Source: Candidatus Saganbacteria bacterium
GTDB lineage: Bacteria; Margulisbacteria; WOR-1; O2-12-FULL-45-9
DNA: 48,496 nt
Reading direction: 5' to 3'
NCBI GenBank assembly: GCA_013204645.1
Contig: JABMSE010000039.1
Location: 1-48,496 of the forward strand
The notes under the pieces were generated by a model that saw nothing but the letters and a program-made list of their open reading frames with translations, made no database searches and was not told the DNA's origin. Made by a program: the position numbers and the translations under genes. Of this stretch, positions 8,880-15,325 are shown in pieces; within the stretch, counting starts at the first letter, position 1; every line of letters begins with the position of its first letter.

Positions 8880-9620
8880 ATGTTTAATTTTAAATTAATA
8901 GCCTTTAATATTGACCAAAGCCAGCTAGAGAAGCTTCCCACCCTCGCCTCTTTGTTGGCAGATTACGATGCTGATAGAGATGTTTCTGTTGATGACCTAA
9001 GGTTAGCTGGAGTGCCGGTTGCAAAACCGTCTTTTGCACGAGATCCAGACATCATTTTCGAAGCTATTCGCTCAGTTCTGCAGAAACAAGAAAAAGCTGC
9101 CCAGCTTGCTGAAATAAAAATCAAAGTCGCGATAAGAGTAGCTAAGGCAAAACTACCTGCTCTTTATCTTCAAAAACCAATGGAACCAAGATTGCTTTGG
9201 GATTTTGTTCAACTATTAAACAATCCGCAAAATCTTGCTGGAAAAGAAATTTCAGCTGGTTCTCTCACCCTAAAAATAACCCAGGCAACAAAAGAAGCTT
9301 TCTCTTTTCATATCCAGGGAGCGGAAATAGTTTGTCAGGGGGGGCAATATAGTTGGCAAGTGTTTGGAACCATCACAGAAAATGGAATACGAGTTACAAC
9401 AAACCCCATAACAAGCGATCGAAACCTGGGTCTCCCTTTCCCTAAAACCCGAGATTTTGATCCCAACGAAAACGCTGCAACAATATCTTGGAGAGAAACT
9501 CCTTTTGCTAGCTCACAAAGAGAACGAACGATTGGCCCAATTAATCTTCGAGCAATTTGTGAAACCTTGATCGAGCGTTTTATTGAGGAAGGGGTAGAAA
9601 TAGGAGTCTTCAATGATTAA
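8880..9620 (+). CDS. KLIAFN-array protein 9, N-terminal domain plus beta-rich C-terminal module
   Basis: It starts MFNFKLIAFNIDQSQ, with an AGGG stretch upstream that could act as a ribosome binding site. Residues 1-70 are the shared domain (LPTLASLL, DDLRLAGVPVAK). After a charged helix comes a clear C-terminal module: LLWDFVQLLNNPQNLAGKEI, SLTLKITQ, FSFHIQGAE, ITENGIRVTT, the NENAATISW strand and a closing helix GPINLRAICETLIERF. It ends VFND with an ATGATTAA overlap into the next gene. The module is close enough to those of proteins 10 and 11 to be called homologous by eye. The role is unknown. Confidence 0.88.
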   Translation: MFNFKLIAFNIDQSQLEKLPTLASLLADYDADRDVSVDDLRLAGVPVAKPSFARDPDIIFEAIRSVLQKQEKAAQLAEIKIKVAIRVAKAKLPALYLQKPMEPRLLWDFVQLLNNPQNLAGKEISAGSLTLKITQATKEAFSFHIQGAEIVCQGGQYSWQVFGTITENGIRVTTNPITSDRNLGLPFPKTRDFDPNENAATISWRETPFASSQRERTIGPINLRAICETLIERFIEEGVEIGVFND

Positions 9621-10254
9621 AGCAAAATTAATAGCATTTGATATGAATCAAACCAAGGCAGCAGAGTTGCCAACAGTGGAAACATTACTGACACACCTAG
9701 GCGATTTAACCCCTCAAGCAGTGCGCTTGGCTGGATTTCCCTTAACCATTCAAGCCATTGACCAAGCAATTGAAAGCGGTCAAATTGAAGCCTTCCTAAA
9801 AACCGATCTTGTAAGTGGTCGGAAACTTTGGTATACAATCCAACACCTTTCAGACCCATCGTCATTGAAAGATAAAACATTCAGAGTTGGACCATATACT
9901 GTAAGTATCACCAACCCCAATCCCTCACAGTTTACTTTTAAAATTGAAGGTATCCCAATTAGACGGGGCCTTCAAGTTACTGTCGTGGATGTTGGCTCCT
10001 CTCCTTCTGTTCTTGTCGATACCACCTACACCGTATCAGCTACCATCCGTGAAACGGGCGTAGAATTTCTTCTTCCCTCTCAATTAGAGGCAGAACATAT
10101 TTATGATCCAAACGAGGAAAATATAAGATGGGAGTGGGAAGAGGAAAACCCTTTCCGTGACTCAGAAAACCAGCCTAGTTGTGCAAAGCATAAATATATG
10201 CTTAGTGGCTTTAATCTGCGCATCATTATTGAGGAACTTATAAGGCAAATATAA
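9613..10254 (+). CDS. KLIAFN-array protein 10, N-terminal domain plus beta-rich C-terminal module
   Basis: It starts MIKAKLIAFDMNQTK at an ATGATTAA overlap. It is the most compact complete example of the two-domain layout (213 residues), so it is a good seed for family models. Residues 1-65 are the shared domain (LPTVETLLTHLGDL, AVRLAGFPLTIQAID). Residues ~70-213 are the C-terminal module: KLWYTIQHLSDPSSLKDKTF, VGPYTVSITNPNP, FTFKIEGI, SATIRETGVEFLL, NEENIRWEWE and the closing LSGFNLRIIIEELIRQI. It is a near paralog of the next gene, sharing much of the N-terminal domain. No enzyme motif is recognised. Confidence 0.9.
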   Translation: MIKAKLIAFDMNQTKAAELPTVETLLTHLGDLTPQAVRLAGFPLTIQAIDQAIESGQIEAFLKTDLVSGRKLWYTIQHLSDPSSLKDKTFRVGPYTVSITNPNPSQFTFKIEGIPIRRGLQVTVVDVGSSPSVLVDTTYTVSATIRETGVEFLLPSQLEAEHIYDPNEENIRWEWEEENPFRDSENQPSCAKHKYMLSGFNLRIIIEELIRQI

Positions 10255-10255
10255 A

Positions 10256-10966
10256 ATGTTTTTAGCAAAACTTATAGCATTTGAGACAAATGAAGCTAAA
10301 GTAGCACAATTGCCAACCGTGGAAACATTGTTGGCAAATTTGGGTGATTTAACCACTGAAGCAGTACGCCTGGCAGGATTCCCTCTAACTCTTCAAGCTA
10401 TTGACCAAGCAATTAAAAGTGGTCAAATTGAAACTATCCTCAAAACTAATCACGTAAGTGCTCAAAAACTCTGGGAGGTAATTCATCAAATAACTGATAC
10501 GTCTCCCTCCTCACCATTTCGAGAGATGACTTTTAAAGTCGGCCCTTATAGCGTAAAAATCAAAGATCCGGATCCGTATAATTTTACTTTACACGTTGTG
10601 CCCCCTAGCCCTACCGTAACAGTTATCCAAGACAGCTCTCCCGCCGAGGCACTTTCAACCGTAGAACACTTTCCATGGAGATTATCAGTTAAGGTTTTTG
10701 AAACTGGCGTAAAACTTGATCTAGTGGGGAAACCATTTGACACCACAGAAATGGGTTTCACAGAAGAAGCGCTAAGAGGATTAGTAAATCCAAGAAGTAG
10801 CTCTATTAATCTTCGCTGGAGACTCTTTAGATCTCGACTAAAAGACCCGTTTACTGGAACAGAAAGAAAACATCCACTGGAGACCATACATCTCGTCGAA
10901 AACTTTAATCTGCGCGAAATCATTGGAGAGTTGATCCAGCAAATTGAGGAACAAGAAGATGCTTAA
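10256..10966 (+). CDS. KLIAFN-array protein 11, N-terminal domain plus beta-rich C-terminal module
   Basis: It starts MFLAKLIAFETNEAK, one base after the previous stop. Its N-terminal domain is strikingly close to that of protein 10: both contain LPTVETLL, AVRLAGFPLT and QAIDQAI. This points to recent tandem duplication. The C-terminal module keeps KLWEVIHQI, FKVGPYSVKI, FTLHVV, SVKVFETGVKLDL, SSINLRWRL and the closing VENFNLREIIGELIQQI, but diverges more in the loops. The end (QEDA) overlaps the next start by 8 nt (ATGCTTAA). The function is unknown. Confidence 0.9.
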   Translation: MFLAKLIAFETNEAKVAQLPTVETLLANLGDLTTEAVRLAGFPLTLQAIDQAIKSGQIETILKTNHVSAQKLWEVIHQITDTSPSSPFREMTFKVGPYSVKIKDPDPYNFTLHVVPPSPTVTVIQDSSPAEALSTVEHFPWRLSVKVFETGVKLDLVGKPFDTTEMGFTEEALRGLVNPRSSSINLRWRLFRSRLKDPFTGTERKHPLETIHLVENFNLREIIGELIQQIEEQEDA

Positions 10967-11570
10967 GTTAAAACTCATTGCCTTTAATATCCGAGAAAGC
11001 TATGTTGAAGGAGAAATCGCTAACGTTGAAGAACTTATTTTGCGAGCGCAAAGCCACGCTGAAGTAACCACAGAGGATGTAAGATTAGCCGGCGTTCCAG
11101 CTGTAAAACGCCATATTGATGAGGCCATAAGCCAAGGAACTATTGTTAAATTCCTTACTCCCTTTCTTCCGCCGAAAAAAGACCCCAAAGCAATTGAAAC
11201 TTTAATGAAAGAAGTAATTTCATCTTTCAGCGAGGGCCCAAAAAGACTACACCTCTCAAAATATGTGGGACGAGGAGCCTTTAGATTTGCGGCTTTTAGC
11301 CAATTAGGCATTGGCTCGCGACAAGATCTCAAGCAAATCGCAAATTTTTTAACCGATGGACGCCTGCTAGCCCTAGCGCGAGATCCGCAAACCGCTAGCT
11401 TTACTCTTCCTGTTTCCGGCTACTTTGTGCGCTTTGAGGCTGAATCAATTCACGTTCGTATATCAGGCGCTGATCTCATGAATGGCGCAGCTCCATTTAT
11501 AAAAATTGAAACTCTAAAGGTTGAAAATGGCGGGGAAACGGTTGATTTGTTTGTAGATCATCCAGAGTAG
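10959..11570 (+). CDS. KLIAFN-array protein 12, last member, with truncated C-terminal module
   Basis: The track start at 10944 is replaced by the ATG at 10959, which gives MLKLKLIAFNIRES and an ATGCTTAA overlap. Residues 1-72 are the shared domain (DVRLAGVPAVKRHI). A unique helical stretch follows, then the first half of the C-terminal module: QIANFLTDGRLLAL, SFTLPVSGYFVRFEAESIHV, RISGA. The protein stops at DLFVDHPE without the x-GI-x-F strand, the x-W strand or the FNLR helix. Either the gene is truncated or this is a shortened variant. REP-like palindromes begin about 25 nt downstream, so erosion of the array's end is possible. Confidence 0.85.
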   Translation: MLKLKLIAFNIRESYVEGEIANVEELILRAQSHAEVTTEDVRLAGVPAVKRHIDEAISQGTIVKFLTPFLPPKKDPKAIETLMKEVISSFSEGPKRLHLSKYVGRGAFRFAAFSQLGIGSRQDLKQIANFLTDGRLLALARDPQTASFTLPVSGYFVRFEAESIHVRISGADLMNGAAPFIKIETLKVENGGETVDLFVDHPE

Positions 11571-11594
11571 ATATTTTCGCAAAAGGCTAAAAAA

Positions 11595-11632
11595 GGGGAC
11601 ACACGCTTTACGAACAAAAGGGGTCCGTCCCC
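11595..11632. repeat. REP-like inverted repeat (GGGGAC / GTCCCC)
   Basis: GGGGAC at 11595-11600 pairs with GTCCCC at 11627-11632, and the right arm itself reads GGGGTCCGTCCCC. It sits just after the last array gene, in a 118-nt gap that contains nothing else but the next palindrome. Elements of this style are often dispersed REP sequences linked to REP-associated tyrosine transposases; that identification is inference, as no transposase is in the window. Confidence 0.45.
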
Positions 11633-11661
11633 ATTTAAGTCTTTAGTGTGAGTTTGTAGTT

Positions 11662-11689
11662 GTGCCTGACACCATTTTGTGTCTGACAC
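11662..11689. repeat. REP-like paired palindromes (GTGCCTGACAC, GTGTCTGACAC)
   Basis: Two copies of an 11-base unit lie 6 bases apart. The second, GTGTC-T-GACAC, is a perfect palindrome and the first is one base off. The second touches the stop codon of coaE, so the element lies at the tail-to-tail junction of the array and coaE. It could fold in RNA from either strand. There is no T-run, so it is not a classical terminator. Confidence 0.5.
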
Positions 11690-12273
11690 TAATTCATAAT
11701 GGCTTTTCTTAAGCTCTTTGAGCTACCATCGTTCCTGATAACCCTATCCGCCATTGCTAGATATTCCTTTTGCGGCATTTGGGAACTAATCCGTTTTTGG
11801 GCAGAAGTTTTCGACGAGCCCTTTTTTAGTAGCCGTTTTAATCTCTTTTCTTTAGATGCCATAACCACCCAAACCTCATCCACATAATCTACCAAGCCAA
11901 TCTCACTAAGCACCGCTGCATTTATCACAATCAACTTACTACTTACTACTAACAACTTACAACTTTCTATAATCGCCTCCCTCAACCTCGGATGAACGAT
12001 GCCATTCAATTGCAAGAGCTTCTTTTCATCAGAAAAAACAATCTTAGCTAATTTCTGGCGATTGATTTTGCCTCCGCGCATCAAGATCTTGGAACCAAAG
12101 GCTTTTACGATCTCTCGCCACACCGGGGTTTGGGGGTTATATAATGTATGCGCAACTTGATCGGCATCAATCACAGCTGCCCCTTGTTTTTGCAATATCT
12201 TGGCTACGCTGTCCTTACCTGAAGCAATGGGACCGGTTAAGCCGATAATTTTGTATGGTTGGTCATTCATCAT
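11689..12273 (-). CDS. coaE: Dephospho-CoA kinase
   Basis: The protein phosphorylates dephospho-CoA with ATP in the last step of coenzyme A synthesis, in the cytoplasm. It has 194 residues, the normal length for the family. The N-terminal P-loop is GPIASGKDS (residues 14-22), where D replaces the first S/T of the usual GKS/T. VIDADQVAHTLY is the conserved substrate/metal segment, followed by the KIVFSDEKKLLQLNGIVHP region typical of CoaE. The start could be either of two adjacent ATGs. No Shine-Dalgarno sequence is visible and an extended -10 box lies 12 nt upstream, so the leader must be very short. It stands alone between the array and the envelope genes. Confidence 0.92.
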   Translation of the reverse strand: MMNDQPYKIIGLTGPIASGKDSVAKILQKQGAAVIDADQVAHTLYNPQTPVWREIVKAFGSKILMRGGKINRQKLAKIVFSDEKKLLQLNGIVHPRLREAIIESCKLLVVSSKLIVINAAVLSEIGLVDYVDEVWVVMASKEKRLKRLLKKGSSKTSAQKRISSQMPQKEYLAMADRVIRNDGSSKSLRKAIMN

Positions 12274-12285
12274 TGGTTGTTAGGA

Positions 12286-12294
12286 ATTATAGCA
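12286..12294 (-). promoter_or_regulatory. Extended -10 promoter for coaE
   Basis: On the minus strand the sequence reads TGCTATAAT, a perfect extended -10 box (TGn plus TATAAT), ending 12 nt before the first coaE ATG. No convincing -35 hexamer is seen, as expected for an extended -10 promoter. The start site would fall about 6 nt before the ATG, leaving no room for a Shine-Dalgarno sequence. Confidence 0.55.
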
Positions 12295-12314
12295 TAAAAG
12301 ACAAACGCCTATTA

Positions 12315-12462
12315 GGAGGTTTAAATATGTTTTTGCAAACCGTCTCGGAGGCCGAGCGGGCACGGATCCCGCCGAAGGCGGGAGAGCGAGGCCGAGAGCG
12401 AGCGCCAAAATCCTCGCAGGGGATTTTGAGCGCGTGTTTGCAAAAATATTATTTAAACCTCC
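12315..12462. repeat. Palindromic MITE-like or structured element with long terminal inverted repeats
   Basis: The left arm GGAGGTTTAAATA...TTTTTGCAAAC (12315-12340) matches the right arm GTTTGCAAAAA...ATTTAAACCTCC (12436-12462) as an imperfect inverted repeat of about 26 bases. Between them are nested hairpins: CTCGG-AGG-CCGAG, CCCGCC-GAA-GGCGGG, and AAAATCC paired with GGATTTT. The interior is GC-rich while the arms are AT-rich. The 82-aa ORF in the track across this region is low-complexity and not credible. A non-autonomous mobile element or a folded RNA would fit. Confidence 0.6.
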
Positions 12463-12477
12463 GTAAAATCCTCCCCC

Positions 12478-12506
12478 TTGACAAATCCCCCAGAGTAAAA
12501 TAGAAT
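12478..12506 (+). promoter_or_regulatory. Sigma-70-type promoter, leaderless for the 12514 gene
   Basis: A perfect TTGACA (12478-12483) is separated by exactly 17 nt from TAGAAT (12501-12506). The predicted start site, about 7 nt beyond the -10 box, falls on or next to the ATG at 12514. The transcript would have essentially no leader, and there is no Shine-Dalgarno sequence. Confidence 0.75.
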
Positions 12507-12513
12507 TCAAATA

Positions 12514-14460
12514 ATGCGATTTGCAAAACATTTAATCGCAACTTGTATTTTGTGCTTTTGTGCTCTTGTGTTCTTATGTCCTTCCCTCACCTCGGCAGCT
12601 GACCTTGATTTTCCCTATGCTGGTGTCCAAATCAAACTTCCCCCACAAGAGGACCCCTTCCCAGGCATAGGCAATTACTACAGTACCCTTTCAAAAGGCA
12701 TGGAAACTGCTCTCTGGAACCCAGCTTCCCTAGCTAAGCTTTCTCTCTCGGAAGCGTCTATTTCAACCTTAGGGCCGCTTGAAAGGTACACTTATAACCG
12801 AAGCTTTGAAATAGCTGAAACAAGCGGTGATCTTATGCTTGATGGCGGAACAACTGCTGCCGGTGAATATGGTATATTTTATCGATCACCCGCTGCTATC
12901 GGAAGTGGAATCAACACCAAAGAAGTAGAAGTAATGACCCATTCAAATTTTGCCACTGAAGGCACCGGAGTTAATTTTAACTCGGCCTTAAGAGTCAATG
13001 AATGGATCACAATTGGCTTTGCTGCAACCAGCCCGCTTGCCGCTGATATGGCCGCATCAGGGGATTTTCCTTTAACTGTCCGGTCCGATATCGATTTTCG
13101 CGGGCAATCAACCCCGGACATGGAAATAACCAATGCTGGAAAACTAAAATACACCTATGATGTAGGTCCCACAATCGTAACCTATGAAAGCACGGGAACT
13201 GTTTGGACGGGTTTTCTTTCCCAGGAGGCTACTATTCCTTCCACCACCTACGGAGAATTTAGGAATAATGTAAACATTGAAAGCCCCTACATGGGAAGCA
13301 TTGCATCAAAAATCGGCAAATTATCCCTCGGGGTTAATATGATTCCTATTTCTGCCACCGCTAATATTGATAATGACTTACAAGTAGCGGTTAATTCTGA
13401 TGCTGATGATATTATTCTTTACTTCCCAAATTTTGACCCAACCAACGAACTAGAGATCGTAAACTGGGTGAATGATCCTAACCAATACGGCACCTCAGCA
13501 GGATATTCAGAGAAACAATTCAATGTCCATGAAGGCGAAATCTTAGGGACTGCCAGATATACCGGCTATTACACGGCCAGCACCACCCGCTTCGATATTG
13601 GCTCAATGTATGACATTACAGACTGGCTTACGGTGGGGGTGGTTTTTGAAAACTTCGGAGGAGCATCCCTTAATATGAAGGGAAACGGGATATCTACTTT
13701 CATAAATTATCGAGATGTCAATACCAGTGAGGTGGACCAACTACAAAACTTAATTGACCCGGGAGGCCTGACAGAAATTGACCTCTTGGCAGACGAATGG
13801 ATAACTACTGACGAGGTAAACAGCATTAAACTTTTGCTTGAACCAGAAAAGAATTATCCTCTCCCCAAAAGGATCCGCTACGGCATAGCGCTTAAAAAAC
13901 CTTGGTTGATTGCCATTGATTTTGAGCAAAACACCAACCCGATTTCTTTTGTAGCAACGATAAATAATGTGGAAGAAACAATTACGGTTAGCAATATCAA
14001 TTTCGTGCGAATTGGCGGGGAAACCCAAATCTTTAGGCTGCCCGCTTGGTTTCGCGGAGGCACCACCCTTATGCTTAAACCAGAAATTACTGGGTTGGAT
14101 GCTGACACCCAAAACACGGTAAACAACGCCTTCCGATACGGGGCTTTGCCAATAAAACTGGATTTGGGTCTGGATATGAATTTCTGGGGGACTCTGATTG
14201 GAAACTCCCTGGGAATAAATGCACAATCTATAATCAGCGTTTTACAGGTTGATGTCACCAACATGGACTTAACTAAAATGATTTACAGCAATTTCTACGT
14301 GGCGCGGGGCCCCTGGCAGATATCCTGGCTCATTTCGGCTGATCCCTTAGCTTCGGCCGCAGCTTATGGCTCAAGGACACCACCTCCGGGTCAGAAAAAG
14401 GAGATAGAATTAAGTGATCTCAAATATGTTCAAACTTTTGGGGTAACCTATAAATTCTAA
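12514..14460 (+). CDS. Outer-membrane beta-barrel protein (FadL/TraF-like superfamily)
   Basis: A signal peptide is clear at residues 1-29 (MRFAKHLIATCILCFCALVF..., cleavage likely after SAA). The mature part is rich in alternating hydrophobic strands and aromatic residues and ends in the strand FGVTYKF, whose terminal phenylalanine is a typical outer-membrane barrel signal. Near the N-terminus, GMETALWNPASLAKLS resembles the NPAG/NPAS motif of FadL- and PorV-like barrels. At 648 residues it is larger than most FadL proteins. The start is fixed by the signal peptide and by the promoter placed directly upstream. It is followed by two more envelope genes on the same strand. The transported substrate, if any, cannot be told. 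Confidence 0.75.
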   Translation: MRFAKHLIATCILCFCALVFLCPSLTSAADLDFPYAGVQIKLPPQEDPFPGIGNYYSTLSKGMETALWNPASLAKLSLSEASISTLGPLERYTYNRSFEIAETSGDLMLDGGTTAAGEYGIFYRSPAAIGSGINTKEVEVMTHSNFATEGTGVNFNSALRVNEWITIGFAATSPLAADMAASGDFPLTVRSDIDFRGQSTPDMEITNAGKLKYTYDVGPTIVTYESTGTVWTGFLSQEATIPSTTYGEFRNNVNIESPYMGSIASKIGKLSLGVNMIPISATANIDNDLQVAVNSDADDIILYFPNFDPTNELEIVNWVNDPNQYGTSAGYSEKQFNVHEGEILGTARYTGYYTASTTRFDIGSMYDITDWLTVGVVFENFGGASLNMKGNGISTFINYRDVNTSEVDQLQNLIDPGGLTEIDLLADEWITTDEVNSIKLLLEPEKNYPLPKRIRYGIALKKPWLIAIDFEQNTNPISFVATINNVEETITVSNINFVRIGGETQIFRLPAWFRGGTTLMLKPEITGLDADTQNTVNNAFRYGALPIKLDLGLDMNFWGTLIGNSLGINAQSIISVLQVDVTNMDLTKMIYSNFYVARGPWQISWLISADPLASAAAYGSRTPPPGQKKEIELSDLKYVQTFGVTYKF

Positions 14461-14465
14461 ATACA

Positions 14466-14479
14466 ATGACAAATGACAA
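14466..14479 (+). repeat. Heptamer repeat ATGACAA x2 at a start codon
   Basis: The track start codon of the 14466 gene lies inside two direct copies of ATGACAA. Palindromic filler follows to about 14600, for example CCTTTCCC paired with GGGAAAAG. This makes the first ~46 codons suspect as genuine coding sequence. Confidence 0.5.
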
Positions 14480-15320
14480 ATTAAAAATGCTTCCTTCGGA
14501 CCGAGCACAAGGCCTTTCCCTTCGGGCTGAGGGAAAAGTCCTTTCTCAGGACGAAGCCTCAGGACGAGGTCGCACTGAAGATAAGGACAACGCTCAGCAC
14601 AAAGTGACAAATTATGGTTGGATCATTATAATAGGAATAGTCGCTACACTAGGGATAGGAACAAGAGCCGAAGCAATAACTGCTTTTGCTACCATGGAAA
14701 CCCCAGAAATTATGCGTATTAATATTAACGGCACTAGAATATTTTCCGGAGATCCCATAACGTCGCTCCCCCAAATTGCTGTAACTGCTGCCACTACCTC
14801 TACCATGGAAACAATGCGACTAAAATTAGGTACGATAAATACGAACATAACCTTTACGCAAAGTGGAAATACTTGTTTAGCAACCTACAACGTGACCAGC
14901 GCTATTGCCGCTGGCACCTATGGTCTCACCATTGAGGCTTTCACAACCTCTGGGAAGGCAGCCACATATGAAGTCTATCCGTTATATATTAGAACGAGTA
15001 ACGACCTAACTATCCAAGGCTATCCTCTAAATTATCCAAATCCTTTTGATCCAGGGTCACAAACAACCACCATTAGCTATACACTCTCAAAATCTTCCAA
15101 CGTAAAAATCAATATTTTTGATCTAGCTGGCAACTTGCTTGTAAGCAATGGTTATTCAACTAATCAACCAGGTGGAACGGCTGGATACAATGAGGTTACC
15201 TGGGACGGCAAAGCAAGTGGCGGCAGCTATGTGGGAAATGGCATTTATATCTATCTGATTATCGCTGACGGAAAAGTAGCCCAGAATGGCACGGGCAAGA
15301 TTGTGGTGTTCAAACAATAA
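14466..15320 (+). CDS. Secreted protein with FlgD-type Ig-like C-terminal domain
   Basis: The C-terminal ~90 residues are a FlgD-Ig/T9SS-anchor-like beta domain: YPLNYPNPFDPGS, TTISYTLSKSSNVKINIF, DLAGNLL, GYNEVTWDGKASGG and NGIYIYLI. The middle is a beta-sandwich-like region. The hydrophobic signal segment YGWIIIIGIVATLGIGTRAEA lies at residues ~49-70. It is preceded by a polar ~46-residue stretch encoded by heptamer repeats and palindromic filler (14466-14600), which looks non-coding in origin. A GTG at 14604 would start right at the signal peptide and may be the true start, although neither start has a well-spaced ribosome binding site. The context suggests a surface protein working with the flanking barrel genes. 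Confidence 0.75.
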   Translation: MTNDKLKMLPSDRAQGLSLRAEGKVLSQDEASGRGRTEDKDNAQHKVTNYGWIIIIGIVATLGIGTRAEAITAFATMETPEIMRININGTRIFSGDPITSLPQIAVTAATTSTMETMRLKLGTINTNITFTQSGNTCLATYNVTSAIAAGTYGLTIEAFTTSGKAATYEVYPLYIRTSNDLTIQGYPLNYPNPFDPGSQTTTISYTLSKSSNVKINIFDLAGNLLVSNGYSTNQPGGTAGYNEVTWDGKASGGSYVGNGIYIYLIIADGKVAQNGTGKIVVFKQ

Positions 15321-15325
15321 ATAAT

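Noticed and set aside
1-11570. Polymorphic toxin or contact-dependent inhibition array (shared N-terminus, varied C-terminus)
   Set aside because: There are no secretion signals, no toxin motifs and no small immunity genes between members; the C-terminal modules are repeated scaffolds.
12255-12503. 82-aa + strand ORF
   Set aside because: It runs through the palindromic element, has no family features and overlaps coaE; it is a by-product of the repeat.
11571-12513. tRNA or CRISPR in the gaps around coaE
   Set aside because: No cloverleaf with a CCA end or T-loop consensus and no regularly spaced direct repeats; the repeats present are inverted.
13750-14264. Minus-strand ORFs of 158 and 128 aa
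   Set aside because: Both are shadows of the outer-membrane protein gene and have no recognisable motifs.
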